This document shows positions 7,955 to 17,270 of a DNA stretch of 64,000 nt, piece by piece. This DNA comes from an uncultured Porphyromonadaceae bacterium. Its GTDB lineage: Bacteria > Bacteroidota > Bacteroidia > Bacteroidales > Muribaculaceae. The stretch lies in the NCBI GenBank assembly GCA_902495075.1, contig CABUVO010000002.1, positions 1-64,000 on the forward strand, given 5' to 3'. The stretch's first letter is position 1; each line of letters begins with the position of its first letter. Below the pieces are notes generated by a model. It did not search any database. It saw only the letters and a list, made by a program, of their open reading frames with translations, and was not told the origin of the DNA. The translations under genes were made by a program, and so were the position numbers.

Positions 7955-10060
7955 TTATTCGAAACCACGGAGGCGGAGGAGTGCCTTGGAATCGGGAGCG
8001 TGTCCACGGAACTTCTTGAAGAGAACCATTGGGTCTTCAGTGTCGCCCGCTTCAAGAATATTCTTCTTGAAAGAGGCTGCTGTCTTCTTGTCGAAGATGC
8101 CTTTCTGCTTGAAGAGCTCCCATGCGTCTGCTTCGAGCACCTGTGCCCAAAGATAGGTATAGTAGCCGGATGCATAACCGTCGCTTCCGAATACGTGCTT
8201 GAAATAAGGAGAACGGTAACGGTAGGTTATTTCAGCCGGCATTCCGATTTCATTGCCGACTTTCTTTTCGAAGGCAACAACATCGTTAACTTCCGGAGTC
8301 TGACCGTATTTAAGGTCAAGAAGTGCGGCACCGGCAAGTTCAGTGGTCACGAAACCTTGATTGAATTTTGACGCTTTGCTTATTTTCTCTATCAGTTCAT
8401 CAGGAATAGGTTCTCCTGTCTTATAATGGCGTGCATAGCTTTTGAGGACTTCCGGCTCGAATGCCCAGTGCTCATTGATCTGGGAGCACATCTCAACATA
8501 GTCACGGTCTACATTGGTTCCTGCAAGTGATTTATAAGGAGCACGTGAGAGGATCGCCTGGAGTGCATGACCGAATTCATGGAAGGTTGTCTCAACTTCA
8601 TCGATGGTTAGAAGTGCGGGCACATCGCCTGCAGGAGGTGTGAAGTTGCCTACATTATATACGATAGGACGACGCTCTTTGCCATCTTCGAAGAGTCCGC
8701 AGCTTTGGAGCTGCTCCATCCATGCGCCCTGACGTTTTGAAGCGCGAGGGAAATAGTCGCACATCCATACGGCAACATGTTCACCTGTTTTTGCATCCAC
8801 AACGTCATAGACAGCCATGTCATCGATATATTTAGGAGCGTCGGGCATCGGCACCATCTTTATGCCCCAGAGTTTCTCTGCGCAATCGAACATTCCTTTC
8901 AGCACGTTGTCGAGAGAGAAATAGGGACGCAGCTCATTTTCATTAAGGTCAAACTTCTGGGCTTTGACTTTTCCTGCATAGTAGTAATAATCCCAAGGTG
9001 CGATTTTGAAATTGCCGCCATGTGCATCAACATAAGCCTGCATGTCTTTTACTTCCTCGGCAGAACGTTTCACGGCAGGCTCGAACACGCTGAGAAGGAG
9101 GTCTGTGGCTGCTTCCGGTGTCTTAGCCATCACACGGCTTGTCATCATCTGGGCGAAATTGTCGAAGCCCATGATTTTAGCTTTCTGGTCGCGGAGTTTT
9201 ACGATTTTTTCGATTACCGGCAGGTTGCTGTTCGCGCCAGTGAACGCCAGTGAGGTATAACCTTTGTACATCGCCTCGCGAAGACCGCGTGAGTCTGCGT
9301 TCTGGAGCACCGGCAGACGGCTTGGTCCGTGGAGAGTGAATACCCACAATCCGTCAAGCCCACGACTTTTTGCTTCAGCAGCTGCATTGGCAACAGATGA
9401 TTCCGGCAGTCCTGCAAGATCCTCCTTGTCATAAACGGTGATGAAAAAAGAATTGGTGGCTGCCAGCAGATTGCGGTTATACTGTATGAATAGTTTTGAC
9501 AGTTCATCATTGACTTTCACCAATTCAGCTTTTTTGTCGGCGGGGAGGGCTGCACCCTGCTCGGCGAAGTTGCGGTAATACTTCTCGACAACTCGTTTCT
9601 GCACCGGTGTCAGATCCATTTTGTCGCGACGGTCATAAATCTGCTGGATACGCTGGAAAAGAGCCTCGTCAAGATTCACTTTGTTTGAGGCATCGTTGAG
9701 CAAAGGAATTGCCTCGTCTGCTATTTCTGCAAATTCAGGTGATGAAAGGGCTTCTTCATAATGATAGAATACGCCCGACACACGTTCCAAAATCGGAGAA
9801 AGATTCTCCAATGGAAGGATAGTGTTGTCGAAATCAGGAACCGCACGATTGCGGGTGATGTTTCGAAGATTTTGCTCCTGTTCGGCAATGCCTGCCTTGA
9901 TGGCGGCCAAGAAATCAGAAACCTGGATCTTGTCGAATGGAGGGATTCCATACTTGGTGTCGTATGGCTTCATGAAGGGATTTTCTCTTTCCTGTGCCAT
10001 AATCTGGGGTGAGGCGGCAAGCAATAGAGCACTTGCCATAATTGTCAGAATTTTTTTCAT
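7955..10060 (-). CDS. M3 family metallopeptidase, Dcp-like (secreted)
   Basis: A 701-residue zinc peptidase with a signal peptide (cleavage near SPQIMAQ), so probably periplasmic. The M3 zinc motif HEFGH is at residues 494-498 within ETTFHEFGHALQ. The third ligand region EHWAFEPEVL lies about 30 residues on, as expected for peptidyl-dipeptidase Dcp/oligopeptidase A relatives, and the length is typical of Dcp. It releases dipeptides or short peptides from C-termini. Its start lies 6 bp after the EEP-family gene, so the two are co-transcribed; the palindrome at 7894-7939 ends the unit. Confidence 0.92.
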   Translation of the reverse strand: MKKILTIMASALLLAASPQIMAQERENPFMKPYDTKYGIPPFDKIQVSDFLAAIKAGIAEQEQNLRNITRNRAVPDFDNTILPLENLSPILERVSGVFYHYEEALSSPEFAEIADEAIPLLNDASNKVNLDEALFQRIQQIYDRRDKMDLTPVQKRVVEKYYRNFAEQGAALPADKKAELVKVNDELSKLFIQYNRNLLAATNSFFITVYDKEDLAGLPESSVANAAAEAKSRGLDGLWVFTLHGPSRLPVLQNADSRGLREAMYKGYTSLAFTGANSNLPVIEKIVKLRDQKAKIMGFDNFAQMMTSRVMAKTPEAATDLLLSVFEPAVKRSAEEVKDMQAYVDAHGGNFKIAPWDYYYYAGKVKAQKFDLNENELRPYFSLDNVLKGMFDCAEKLWGIKMVPMPDAPKYIDDMAVYDVVDAKTGEHVAVWMCDYFPRASKRQGAWMEQLQSCGLFEDGKERRPIVYNVGNFTPPAGDVPALLTIDEVETTFHEFGHALQAILSRAPYKSLAGTNVDRDYVEMCSQINEHWAFEPEVLKSYARHYKTGEPIPDELIEKISKASKFNQGFVTTELAGAALLDLKYGQTPEVNDVVAFEKKVGNEIGMPAEITYRYRSPYFKHVFGSDGYASGYYTYLWAQVLEADAWELFKQKGIFDKKTAASFKKNILEAGDTEDPMVLFKKFRGHAPDSKALLRLRGFE

Positions 10061-10066
10061 ATTATA

Positions 10067-11164
10067 TTATTGTTGTTTGGTTTTCCATTCAAATTCGGAA
10101 AGGAGAGGATAGTGGTCACTGCTTTTTAAGGTGCCTTTCTCCACGCTTAGGGGCTTGAGGGCATTCTTACTGTATAAGATCTGGTCAAGGTGAAACCAGA
10201 ATCCGTGACGATTGTAGGTTACAACCGGACCAAACGAAGTCTCGGCGTAAGCATCGCCCAGGTCATTGCCCTTGACGATTCTGTAGGCGTAAGATTCCGG
10301 AACGTCATTGAAATCGCCGCTTATTATTACGGGACCTTTCAATCCGTCAACAACTTCCCTCATGGCGCGTGCGCGCTCTGCGCGCCGTTTAAAACCGCTT
10401 TTTAATTTCTCCCTTATTGATCCCTTCATCTCTTTCAGCCCTTCCTCGGTGTCTTTCACCGAGATGACATCGCGCATAACCTTGCGCTCTTCATCGGAGA
10501 GGTGAAAAGAACTCAGATGCATGTTTATCCAGTTGAGTTTGCCCCAGGGCATCTTTACCTCATACAGGGAGAAGGTGGGATACTCATGGATTAGTTTTAC
10601 CGGGAATTTTGACCATACCTTGAGATCGCAATTCGATGTGCCGGCGCGATAAGGATATTTCTTAAGTAGAGAGTCTCGCAGCGCTCCTTCGAATTTGGGC
10701 ACTTCATATTTGTCATCTATATTTATTACTTCCTGTAATCCTACCAAATCCGCATCCGAATCCAGAACATATTGAAACGAACGGTTTCCGGATCTCATCT
10801 GTGGATCCTGCTGATCTTGACCATGAAGAATGTTGTATGTCAGCAAAGAGAAAGTATAGTTGGGGTCGGTCGGTTTGGAAGAGAAACGCAATGGTATGGC
10901 AGTGCTAATCGGATTCCAGGCTGCTACAAGCGCGAGCACCCCGATGGCTGCGGTGAACCAACGTCCCGCACAGAGCCACGCCACTGTCACAACAAGCGTA
11001 GATATTGCAAAATAGGGAAGCGCAAGAGTCAATGCGGATGGGAACATAATGTATTCAGGATTGATCCTTCCACCGTATGCTGCAAGAATTGTCAGAAGAA
11101 AGAGGATGAACGACGCTATCCTCAGGATCATTCTGAATAATGGTTTTATAATTGGGAGAAACAC
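10067..11164 (-). CDS. Membrane-anchored endonuclease/exonuclease/phosphatase family protein
   Basis: The N-terminal ~100 residues contain three hydrophobic segments. The rest is an EEP fold with the usual signatures: LLTYNILHG, GLQEV (catalytic Glu), ISGDFNDVPESYAYR (Asp/Asn) and SSDHYPLLSEF (Asp-His). The family includes DNase I-like nucleases, sphingomyelinases and inositol phosphatases, and the substrate cannot be told from sequence. The gene follows the two rhomboid genes on the same strand, a common Bacteroidales arrangement, with heptamer repeats in the 126-bp gap. Confidence 0.88.
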   Translation of the reverse strand: MFLPIIKPLFRMILRIASFILFLLTILAAYGGRINPEYIMFPSALTLALPYFAISTLVVTVAWLCAGRWFTAAIGVLALVAAWNPISTAIPLRFSSKPTDPNYTFSLLTYNILHGQDQQDPQMRSGNRSFQYVLDSDADLVGLQEVINIDDKYEVPKFEGALRDSLLKKYPYRAGTSNCDLKVWSKFPVKLIHEYPTFSLYEVKMPWGKLNWINMHLSSFHLSDEERKVMRDVISVKDTEEGLKEMKGSIREKLKSGFKRRAERARAMREVVDGLKGPVIISGDFNDVPESYAYRIVKGNDLGDAYAETSFGPVVTYNRHGFWFHLDQILYSKNALKPLSVEKGTLKSSDHYPLLSEFEWKTKQQ

Positions 11165-11170
11165 GGAGAT

Positions 11171-11287
11171 AATGTTTAATGTTTAATGTTTAATGTTAAG
11201 GCTTTAGGTTTTAGGTTTTAGGCTTTAGGCTTTGGAAGCGGACTCTATTAATTCCTAATTTCTAATTCCTAATTCCTAATTTCTAAA
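11171..11287. repeat. Heptamer tandem repeats (TTTAATG, TTTAGGC and TTCCTAA types)
   Basis: Three short arrays in a row: TTTAATG units, then TTAGGTT/TTTAGGC units, then AATTCCTAA/TTTCTAA units, all with about 7-bp spacing. It is intergenic between the rhomboid and EEP genes. The same heptamer families recur in at least ten other gaps in the window. Confidence 0.7.
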
Positions 11288-11290
11288 AGT

Positions 11291-12181
11291 CTATTTGGGG
11301 GAGGTGCGGAGGCGAGCGGAGAGGGCATCCAGTTCTCTGCGCTCATGGTCGGTCAGAGAATTGTAGCCGGAAAGTCTGATCTTATCGAGAAGTTCGTCGA
11401 GACGCTCGTGGTCACAGAGTTTTCCTTTGGCTGCTTTCACCATTGCTTCTGCGTTCTTAGGTCGTTGTGGTTTGTGGCGTTTCATGAATGAAGCCACACT
11501 TTTCTTCCCTTTATTCCATATGTGAGGGAGAAAGTCTTTCCCTGATTGTCGCTTCCGGAGGAAAAATCCATAGGCAGAGCCGAAGAATATCCCTCCGAGA
11601 TGGGCGAGTGATACTCCTGTTGTGCCGCTACTTGTGCCAACAAGGGTGAATAAAATGCAGACAATGGCGAACCATTTCACTTTGACACGACCGAATAAGA
11701 ACAGTTTTATTTCATAATTCGGCATGGTGAGAGCCACAACAGTCATGATGGCAAGCACCGACGCTGATGCGCCGCAGAGATATGCTCCGGCGGATGCACC
11801 TGAAATAGATGCCACTATGTATGCTATTCCTCCTGTAATGCCTCCTCCGACATAGCTTGCCAACAGATCTTTCTCTCCTGAAGACAAAATAATAAGCCTG
11901 CCGAACCAGTATAACCACAACACATTGAATATAAGGTGTAAAGGAGAAAAGTGCGTCACCATATACGTGAGGAGTGTCCACGGATAAGATGCGAAGATAC
12001 TGGGGTCAGATGGGAGTGCGAAGATATATATCAGGAAATCCGGACTTTTATGTGCTAAGAGTATTATCATCGTCACAACCCAAAGGGTCACGCCGAGGAG
12101 CAGGTTCACGCTGATTAGAGCTGCCAGAATGCGTGAACCTCCACAAAACCGTCTGTATTTTTCAATAAAAGCCTCCGCCAC
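11291..12181 (-). CDS. Rhomboid family intramembrane serine protease (second copy)
   Basis: I choose the GTG at 12181. The longer frame from 12226 only runs over the 3' end of the upstream rhomboid gene, and AAAGGGA lies just before this GTG. The protein has about six membrane segments. The catalytic Ser is in CGASASVL (GxSx form) and the His in SLAHLGGIFFG. A basic cytoplasmic tail of about 90 residues follows. It cleaves substrate proteins within the membrane; substrates are unknown. It overlaps the first rhomboid gene by 20 bp, so translation is probably coupled. Confidence 0.85.
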   Translation of the reverse strand: MAEAFIEKYRRFCGGSRILAALISVNLLLGVTLWVVTMIILLAHKSPDFLIYIFALPSDPSIFASYPWTLLTYMVTHFSPLHLIFNVLWLYWFGRLIILSSGEKDLLASYVGGGITGGIAYIVASISGASAGAYLCGASASVLAIMTVVALTMPNYEIKLFLFGRVKVKWFAIVCILFTLVGTSSGTTGVSLAHLGGIFFGSAYGFFLRKRQSGKDFLPHIWNKGKKSVASFMKRHKPQRPKNAEAMVKAAKGKLCDHERLDELLDKIRLSGYNSLTDHERRELDALSARLRTSPK

Positions 12182-12923
12182 GTAAAGTCCCTTTCTTTTT
12201 CCAGTATAATAATATAATGAGACCAAATATCATGCCTCCGAGATGGGCGAAATGAGCTACAGAATCCATCCTGCCGGATACACCGAAGAAAAATTCAAGC
12301 ACTGCATATCCTGCAACCATATATTTTGCTTTGATAGGGATGGGAATGAAGAAGAGATACATCGGAATATTGGGAAATACAAAAGCAAATCCAAGCAGGA
12401 TGCCGAAGACTGCCCCCGAGGCACCGATGGTTACCATCTGGCTTTTCATCTCTGCCATTGCACGCAAAAAACGCCCGTCACCGGATGCCGCTGCTTGGTC
12501 CACAATCTGCTGCATATGGTCGAAGGTCATGCCATTCATGCGCGCGATGCCGGCGATGTAATCGTGATGCCAGGTCAACGCCCATACAGCCTCCTGGATT
12601 ACTGCCGCTCCTATGCCGCATGCCATATAGAATATGAGGAACCGTTTGGAGCCCCATATGTTTTCAAGCATGCGCCCGAACATCCAAAGGGAGAACATGT
12701 TGAAAAATACATGCATCGGAGACGACGGGTCGTGAAGAAACATATATGTGATTGGCTGCACCGGATTGAACATATCGGATCCGATGAAGTGCAGTCCTAA
12801 TCGTGCCACAAGTCCGGTTTCTGCAAAACTGCGGAAAAGATACTCCACAAGCCAAATCAGCGTGTTTATGATTATGAGGTTTTTGGTAACCGGTGGCCAG
12901 TTGCCTGAGCTATATGAATTCAT
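12162..12923 (-). CDS. Rhomboid family intramembrane serine protease (first copy)
   Basis: A 253-residue six-helix rhomboid. The conserved L1 region (FLHDPSSPMHVFFNMFSLW), catalytic Ser in TIGASGAVFGIL and catalytic His in HFAHLGGMIFG are all present. An insertion between membrane segments (residues about 110-160) is predicted helical. It heads a minus-strand unit with a second rhomboid and an EEP-family gene. Having the pair side by side suggests duplication followed by divergence, since the second copy has GASAS instead of GASG. Confidence 0.92.
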   Translation of the reverse strand: MNSYSSGNWPPVTKNLIIINTLIWLVEYLFRSFAETGLVARLGLHFIGSDMFNPVQPITYMFLHDPSSPMHVFFNMFSLWMFGRMLENIWGSKRFLIFYMACGIGAAVIQEAVWALTWHHDYIAGIARMNGMTFDHMQQIVDQAAASGDGRFLRAMAEMKSQMVTIGASGAVFGILLGFAFVFPNIPMYLFFIPIPIKAKYMVAGYAVLEFFFGVSGRMDSVAHFAHLGGMIFGLIILLYWKKKGTLRGGGFY

Positions 12924-13047
12924 TTCTATTCTCTTGAAAATTTCTTACAAAAATAATAAAAAACAACATAAAAACGTAATTATAGCATGATGGTTTCATA
13001 TTCGTTAACAAATTTGCAATACTATATATTCTTCATAAGTTGTTGAA

Positions 13048-14013
13048 ATGCGTCAAAAATGCCTTTTGATAATAAATCCGATTTCGGGAACCACTGCCAA
13101 GAAGGGTGTGGCGGCAAAATGTATACGTCGTCTTGGCAAGGAGGGGATAGATGTCGAGGTGCTTTATACCGAAGGTCCCGGTGATGCATCCAGGTTTGCG
13201 GCAGAGGCGGCACGCAAAGGCTATCTCGGAGTGATTGCTGCCGGTGGTGACGGCACTGTCAATGAAATCGCCTCCTCGCTTCGTGGCACAGCGACTGCAC
13301 TTGGCATAATTCCACTCGGTTCAGGAAATGGACTGGCTCGACATTTGGGACTCTCCATAGATGTTCATGAGGCTCTTGACGTCATTGCGCGCCGCCACAT
13401 TCTGGCGTGTGATTCATGCGAGGCTGACGGACACCCTTTCTTTTGCACGTTCGGTCTCGGTTTTGATGCCGCAGTTAGTGAGAAGTTTGCTCGTTCGCGT
13501 CAACGCGGATTGATAAATTATTTGCGGAGTGCTTTTGAGGAATATCTCAAGTTCCAGCCAGAGGAGTATGAAATTGTTGCTGACGGACATTCTTTTAAGC
13601 TGAAAGCCTTCATCGTTGCCGCTTGCAATGCCTCGCAATACGGAAATAATGTTTTTATTGCTCCGGGTGCTTCTATAAGAGATGGTCTTCTCGATATCAC
13701 CATAATTCACGCCGGAACGCCGTTGACACGTGCGCGAGCTGGCGTTGAACTGGTAACCGGGCTGATAAAAAATAATATGATCATTCAAACATTACAGGCA
13801 AAGAAAGCAACTATAAGAAGAAGTTCGTCAGGAAGCGCACATATTGATGGAGAGCCGATACGGTTGGGCAAAGAGATCGAGGTTTCCTGCCACCATGGTG
13901 ATCTCTTGATATTTACTACAGGCTATAAGAAGCCGTTCCGACCGCTGATTACCCCCTTTAAATACCTTAATCGGGAAATTCGCTTGCGGCTAAAAGCTTT
14001 ATTTAATGTTTAA
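13048..14013 (+). CDS. Diacylglycerol kinase-family lipid kinase (YegS/BmrU-like)
   Basis: A 321-residue cytosolic lipid kinase-like protein. The start is LLIINPISGTTAKKG (nucleotide-binding loop), followed by IAAGGDGTVNEIASSL, the family GGDGT motif, and IPLGSGNGLARHLG. The C-terminal beta domain contains IDGEPIRLG, also typical. It phosphorylates a lipid such as diacylglycerol or a sphingolipid precursor using ATP; Bacteroidales make sphingolipids, so either is possible. Monocistronic, convergent with the TPR protein gene. Confidence 0.9.
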   Translation: MRQKCLLIINPISGTTAKKGVAAKCIRRLGKEGIDVEVLYTEGPGDASRFAAEAARKGYLGVIAAGGDGTVNEIASSLRGTATALGIIPLGSGNGLARHLGLSIDVHEALDVIARRHILACDSCEADGHPFFCTFGLGFDAAVSEKFARSRQRGLINYLRSAFEEYLKFQPEEYEIVADGHSFKLKAFIVAACNASQYGNNVFIAPGASIRDGLLDITIIHAGTPLTRARAGVELVTGLIKNNMIIQTLQAKKATIRRSSSGSAHIDGEPIRLGKEIEVSCHHGDLLIFTTGYKKPFRPLITPFKYLNREIRLRLKALFNV

Positions 14014-14152
14014 TGTGAAATGTGTAATGTGAAATGTTTAATGCGAAATGGTTAATGCGAAATGGTTAATGTGAAGTGTTTAAGTGAAATGGGCTGATTC
14101 GGTTCGGGTAGCTGAAAATATTACACATTTAACATTACACATTTCACATTTA
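13999..14152. repeat. Converging heptamer arrays forming a long imperfect hairpin
   Basis: The left arm (AATGTGAAATGTGTAATG type units, about 14005-14090) is complementary to the right arm (about 14120-14152). The arms share over 25 nearly matching positions. It lies between convergent genes just before a terminator. Confidence 0.65.
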
Positions 14153-14155
14153 ATA

Positions 14156-14193
14156 AGAAAAGGGTTCCGGCTCGAAAGCCGAAACCCCTTTTC
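14156..14193. terminator. Bidirectional terminator hairpin
   Basis: AAAAGGGTTCCGGCT pairs imperfectly with AGCCGAAACCCCTTTT around a CGAA loop, with A and T tracts outside. It serves the lipid kinase gene and the convergent TPR gene. Confidence 0.8.
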
Positions 14194-14250
14194 ATAAAAT
14201 AAGCAAATGTTTTATTATTTTATGGAAATGTATTTGCTATAGAATTGATT

Positions 14251-14934
14251 TTATTTGCCGAGACGTGCTTTTTCACGTTCTGCATAAGCCTCGATGGTCA
14301 CGCCGTTGCCGGGCTCGAATGTGGGATAATCTTTTGTGATCTGCTCGTAGCATTCGAGGGCTTTGTCATATTTCTTTTGTTCATCGAAGATGTTGGCTTT
14401 CTTGAGAAGCACGCGGGGCACAATCTGTCCGTTTACGCCTGCTTCCTTCACGGCTTTGTCGTAGCAGCCAAGGGCTTCGTCGTATTTCTTAATATTAACA
14501 TAGCAGTCTCCCTTGAGAACAAGAGCATTTGCTTCCAATACGCTCTCAGAAGAAGAGAATTTGTCAAGACATTCAATGGCTTCTTTATATTTGCCGCTGT
14601 TGTAAAGCGATTCAGCTGCGCTGAGGGCGGCAAGTTTGCCAGCATCAGTGCTTGAATATTTGTCTGCCACTTTCTTGTATTCAACGGCTGCTATTGAGTC
14701 ATTGCCAGCTGCTGAAATTTCTACTTGATTGTAAGCCTCGAAAGCGCGATTGATTTTCGGATTGCGAAGGAAGAATACGTAGCTGAGGATTAAAGCCGCG
14801 ATCACAGCCACGGCTGCGACTGTAATATAGATAACCTTCGAATTGTTTGCGATTTTCTCGCTTGCTGATGTAAGGTTGTCGTTCAATTTTTCAATTGCCG
14901 TCTCCTCCTGCTTTTCGTTTTTGTTGTTTGCCAT
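14251..14934 (-). CDS. Membrane-anchored TPR protein
   Basis: A 227-residue protein. A charged cytoplasmic N-terminus of about 33 residues is followed by one membrane helix (VIYITVAAVAVIAALILSYV, about 34-56). The rest is a series of tetratricopeptide repeats, for example KKYDEALGCYDKAVKEA and KKYDKALECYEQITKDYP. The layout resembles the YfgM/ancillary TPR group that works with envelope protein assembly, but this is by analogy. A good promoter sits at 14991-15021. Confidence 0.8.
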   Translation of the reverse strand: MANNKNEKQEETAIEKLNDNLTSASEKIANNSKVIYITVAAVAVIAALILSYVFFLRNPKINRAFEAYNQVEISAAGNDSIAAVEYKKVADKYSSTDAGKLAALSAAESLYNSGKYKEAIECLDKFSSSESVLEANALVLKGDCYVNIKKYDEALGCYDKAVKEAGVNGQIVPRVLLKKANIFDEQKKYDKALECYEQITKDYPTFEPGNGVTIEAYAEREKARLGK

Positions 14935-14990
14935 TTCTTATAAGATGTGTTCCCTATGCGGGATTTTTAATATTAAATTTTTTGAACACG

Positions 14991-15021
14991 CAAATTTAGT
15001 AATAATTCCCAAATAATCAAA
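14991..15021 (-). promoter_or_regulatory. Promoter for the TPR gene
   Basis: Minus strand: -33 TTTG (15018-15021), 19-bp spacer, -7 TAAATTTG (14991-14998). Both boxes match the Bacteroidetes sigma-ABfr consensus. Confidence 0.65.
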
Positions 15022-15033
15022 ATATCAGACTCC

Positions 15034-16617
15034 TTAATTCTCCGTAGAACCGATTTTGAGCACATTTTCTTCAAAATGTTCCCTGTCTATGGCGCGATTG
15101 CGCATCCTGTTGCGATAGGCATAAACGGTGTTGACCGAGTAATTGAGGATTTTCGCAATCCTTGTGCTTTCTGAAACTCCCAGCCTCACGAAAGCATAGA
15201 TCCGTAATTCTGGAGTAAGGAGATTCCCGCTGATGCGTACGCGCTCTGTGGGCTGTAGAAGTTCATTGATTTTCTCCACGAAATCAGGATATAGGGTGAG
15301 CACTACGGAATCAATTTCTTTGTAGAAATCTTCATTTTCTTCCTCTCCGAACTTCCCTGATTTTACAACCTTAAGGAGTTCTGATGCTTGTCCCGAAGAT
15401 ATTTTCCGGTCCACAAGTTTTATAAGTGAATAATATTTTTCGGAATAAGTAGAGCATAGTCCTATGAAATTGCCTATGTATGAGTCTTTCATTCTTGATG
15501 TTGCTGCCAGGGCGTCCCGACTTGCGCGCCCTTTGCGTATCTGACGGAAGAGAAAGAAAGAGGTGACCGCGAGCGCGAGAAACAAGATGGAAGCAAGGGT
15601 TGCAATGATAAGCCATTCGTTGCGCGATGTGCTTATCTGAAGGCGGTACGCCTCATCGATTGCCGGCATCCACCTTGCCATGCTCACCATCCTGACGCGG
15701 GCATTCCCCCGGTATGCGTCTTCAAGAGCAAAGTTTATATACCTGAAGGCTGTTGCAAAATCACCTTGTTCATAGAGCCATGCGGCAAGGGCAGGTAATG
15801 CAAATCCCTCTCTGGCGTTACAAATAATGTCGCTTTCGGCGGCTTTTGCGAGGTATGCGGCGTAATCTGTCTGGTCTCCATCGCTTTTGTATACTTTCGC
15901 CAGCTGGAACGCTGTCATGCCGTAGATGTTGTTGTCCTTGTCGAGTTGTGAAAGGAGAGGCTCAAGTGCATTTCGGGCAGCCGTGAAATTTCCGCTTGCA
16001 ACCAATCTTTCACCGATTATAAATTTGCGGAAATGGTCGTTCGCGGGGAGGAGGTTTACAAGACTGTCGTCACATTCAACATATTTTTGTTGATAATATG
16101 TTGCCATGGGACTGTCATCTTCTACATAGCTGCTTAAATTGGAGTATAGTCGTCTTCCCACTTTGAAGAATTCTGTGCGGCATTCTTTGTCAACATCGAT
16201 GTTTGCAAGTGAATCGTAATAATTTGTTGCCTGACTGAAAAAACCGGATGCCACAAGTGCATCGCTGAGAGCCAGTTCTGCGAGATATCGTTCACGAGGT
16301 GATCCGGATAGGAAAGATTCCTCCATGGCTATCGTGGCGTATCGCAATGAAGAATCAGCCATATTCTGGCGGTAAAGTTTGGAGAGCTTTATCATGACGT
16401 TTGTTCTGGATCCTTTAGGGATGCCGGGTTTGTGGAGCACCTTTTTCAAAGAATCGAGCTTCTCCTCATTGAGCTCGGAATATTTTGAGGCATTGTCCAT
16501 CACTTTGCTTAATGATTTAAGCTCTGTTTCGGGAAGCTGCCACTTCCCTTTTTTTTCAGCGAAAAGGGGTAATAAACCCAGGATAGTTAACAATATGGTT
16601 GTAACGGAATTTTTCAT
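15034..16617 (-). CDS. DUF6377 family membrane regulator
   Basis: A 527-residue protein with a signal peptide, a periplasmic TPR-like region (residues about 30-330), a membrane helix (LIIATLASILFLALAVTSFF, about 335-357), then a cytoplasmic part with a short coiled coil and C-terminal DUF6377. The last 65 residues contain ELRIYAFVRLGVSESTRIA and YSVNTVYAYRNRMRNRA, which read as a LuxR-like helix-turn-helix. Family members are putative membrane-spanning transcription regulators often found near polysaccharide utilization loci. A second member is at 28886-30595. No SusCD pair lies next to this copy, so its target is unknown. Confidence 0.85.
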   Translation of the reverse strand: MKNSVTTILLTILGLLPLFAEKKGKWQLPETELKSLSKVMDNASKYSELNEEKLDSLKKVLHKPGIPKGSRTNVMIKLSKLYRQNMADSSLRYATIAMEESFLSGSPRERYLAELALSDALVASGFFSQATNYYDSLANIDVDKECRTEFFKVGRRLYSNLSSYVEDDSPMATYYQQKYVECDDSLVNLLPANDHFRKFIIGERLVASGNFTAARNALEPLLSQLDKDNNIYGMTAFQLAKVYKSDGDQTDYAAYLAKAAESDIICNAREGFALPALAAWLYEQGDFATAFRYINFALEDAYRGNARVRMVSMARWMPAIDEAYRLQISTSRNEWLIIATLASILFLALAVTSFFLFRQIRKGRASRDALAATSRMKDSYIGNFIGLCSTYSEKYYSLIKLVDRKISSGQASELLKVVKSGKFGEEENEDFYKEIDSVVLTLYPDFVEKINELLQPTERVRISGNLLTPELRIYAFVRLGVSESTRIAKILNYSVNTVYAYRNRMRNRAIDREHFEENVLKIGSTEN

Positions 16618-16782
16618 GGCTTAAAGTTAATAAATTATTTTGTATAATACAATAATTATATTTATATTATGATGGATATATTAATTATATAATATATTGA
16701 TTATAATATATTTAAAATAAATATAACTAATATTTCATTTATATAAGCTATTATATTTATTGTTTCTGCCTTGACATTGTCT

Positions 16783-16790
16783 TAATTTTG
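16783..16790 (+). promoter_or_regulatory. -7 box for the ncRNA candidate
   Basis: TAATTTTG matches TAnnTTTG. TTGAC lies 10 bp upstream and GTTTC about 17 bp upstream as weaker -33 candidates. Confidence 0.45.
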
Positions 16791-16796
16791 CAACCG

Positions 16797-17035
16797 AAGA
16801 AGTTAAAAATGTATTGAGGTCGAAATAAAGTATAAGACGATGAAGAGTCGTCAAGGTGAAAATAAGGTTGGTTTAGGCCCTGTGAGAACCAAAAGAGTTT
16901 GTGATTGCATTGCTTAAATGTAGATAGTATAGCTAATAAATTCATTTGTGTTAGGTTTTGTAGAATTAAATATAGAGTATTGACAAAATTGATTCGCAAT
17001 TAGGCAGGCAGCTTGTGAAAGCCGCCTGTTTTTCT
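16797..17035 (+). ncRNA. Candidate small RNA transcript
   Basis: About 240 nt lie between a -7 box (16783-16790) and a terminator-like hairpin (17006-17027 plus T run). The only plus-strand frame inside is 25 codons (16840-16917, beginning MKSRQGENKVGLG). It could be a stand-alone regulatory RNA, 6S-like RNA or a short-peptide mRNA. I do not recognise a known RNA family in it. Confidence 0.4.
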
Positions 17036-17036
17036 T
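17006..17036 (+). terminator. Terminator hairpin
   Basis: AGGCAGC (17006-17012) pairs with GCCGCCT (17021-17027) with one mismatch across loop TTGTGAAA, followed by TTTTTCTTTT. It ends the candidate transcript 16797-17035. Confidence 0.6.
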
Positions 17037-17073
17037 TTATGATAACAGAATTTTAGGTAATTTTGCAATAAGT

Positions 17074-17229
17074 ATGACTCGGAAATTAGTTAATGCATAT
17101 TTTGAGTGGATTTTCGAGGGAATTCCGAAAGTTGAGAAAGAAGCAATGCGGGCATTGAGACTGACGAAACTTCCGAAATTCACCGGAAAGACGCCAAAAG
17201 ATGCTTTGACTAATCAATATATTAAATAA
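17074..17229 (+). CDS. Small hypothetical protein (51 aa)
   Basis: ATG at 17074, stop at 17227-17229. The peptide begins MTRKLVNAYFEWIFEGIP and is basic and partly amphipathic, with no domain I recognise. It sits between the ncRNA candidate's terminator and the M16 peptidase gene on the same strand. It may be a real small protein or the remnant of a longer gene. Confidence 0.35.
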   Translation: MTRKLVNAYFEWIFEGIPKVEKEAMRALRLTKLPKFTGKTPKDALTNQYIK

Positions 17230-17270
17230 TTTCGATGTCATACTTATGTTTTGATTGAATCTAAAAGAGG

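Noticed and set aside
16757..16999. An 80-residue minus-strand frame over the ncRNA candidate
   Set aside because: AT-rich, low-complexity protein, no start context, and a plus-strand promoter and terminator fit the same interval better.
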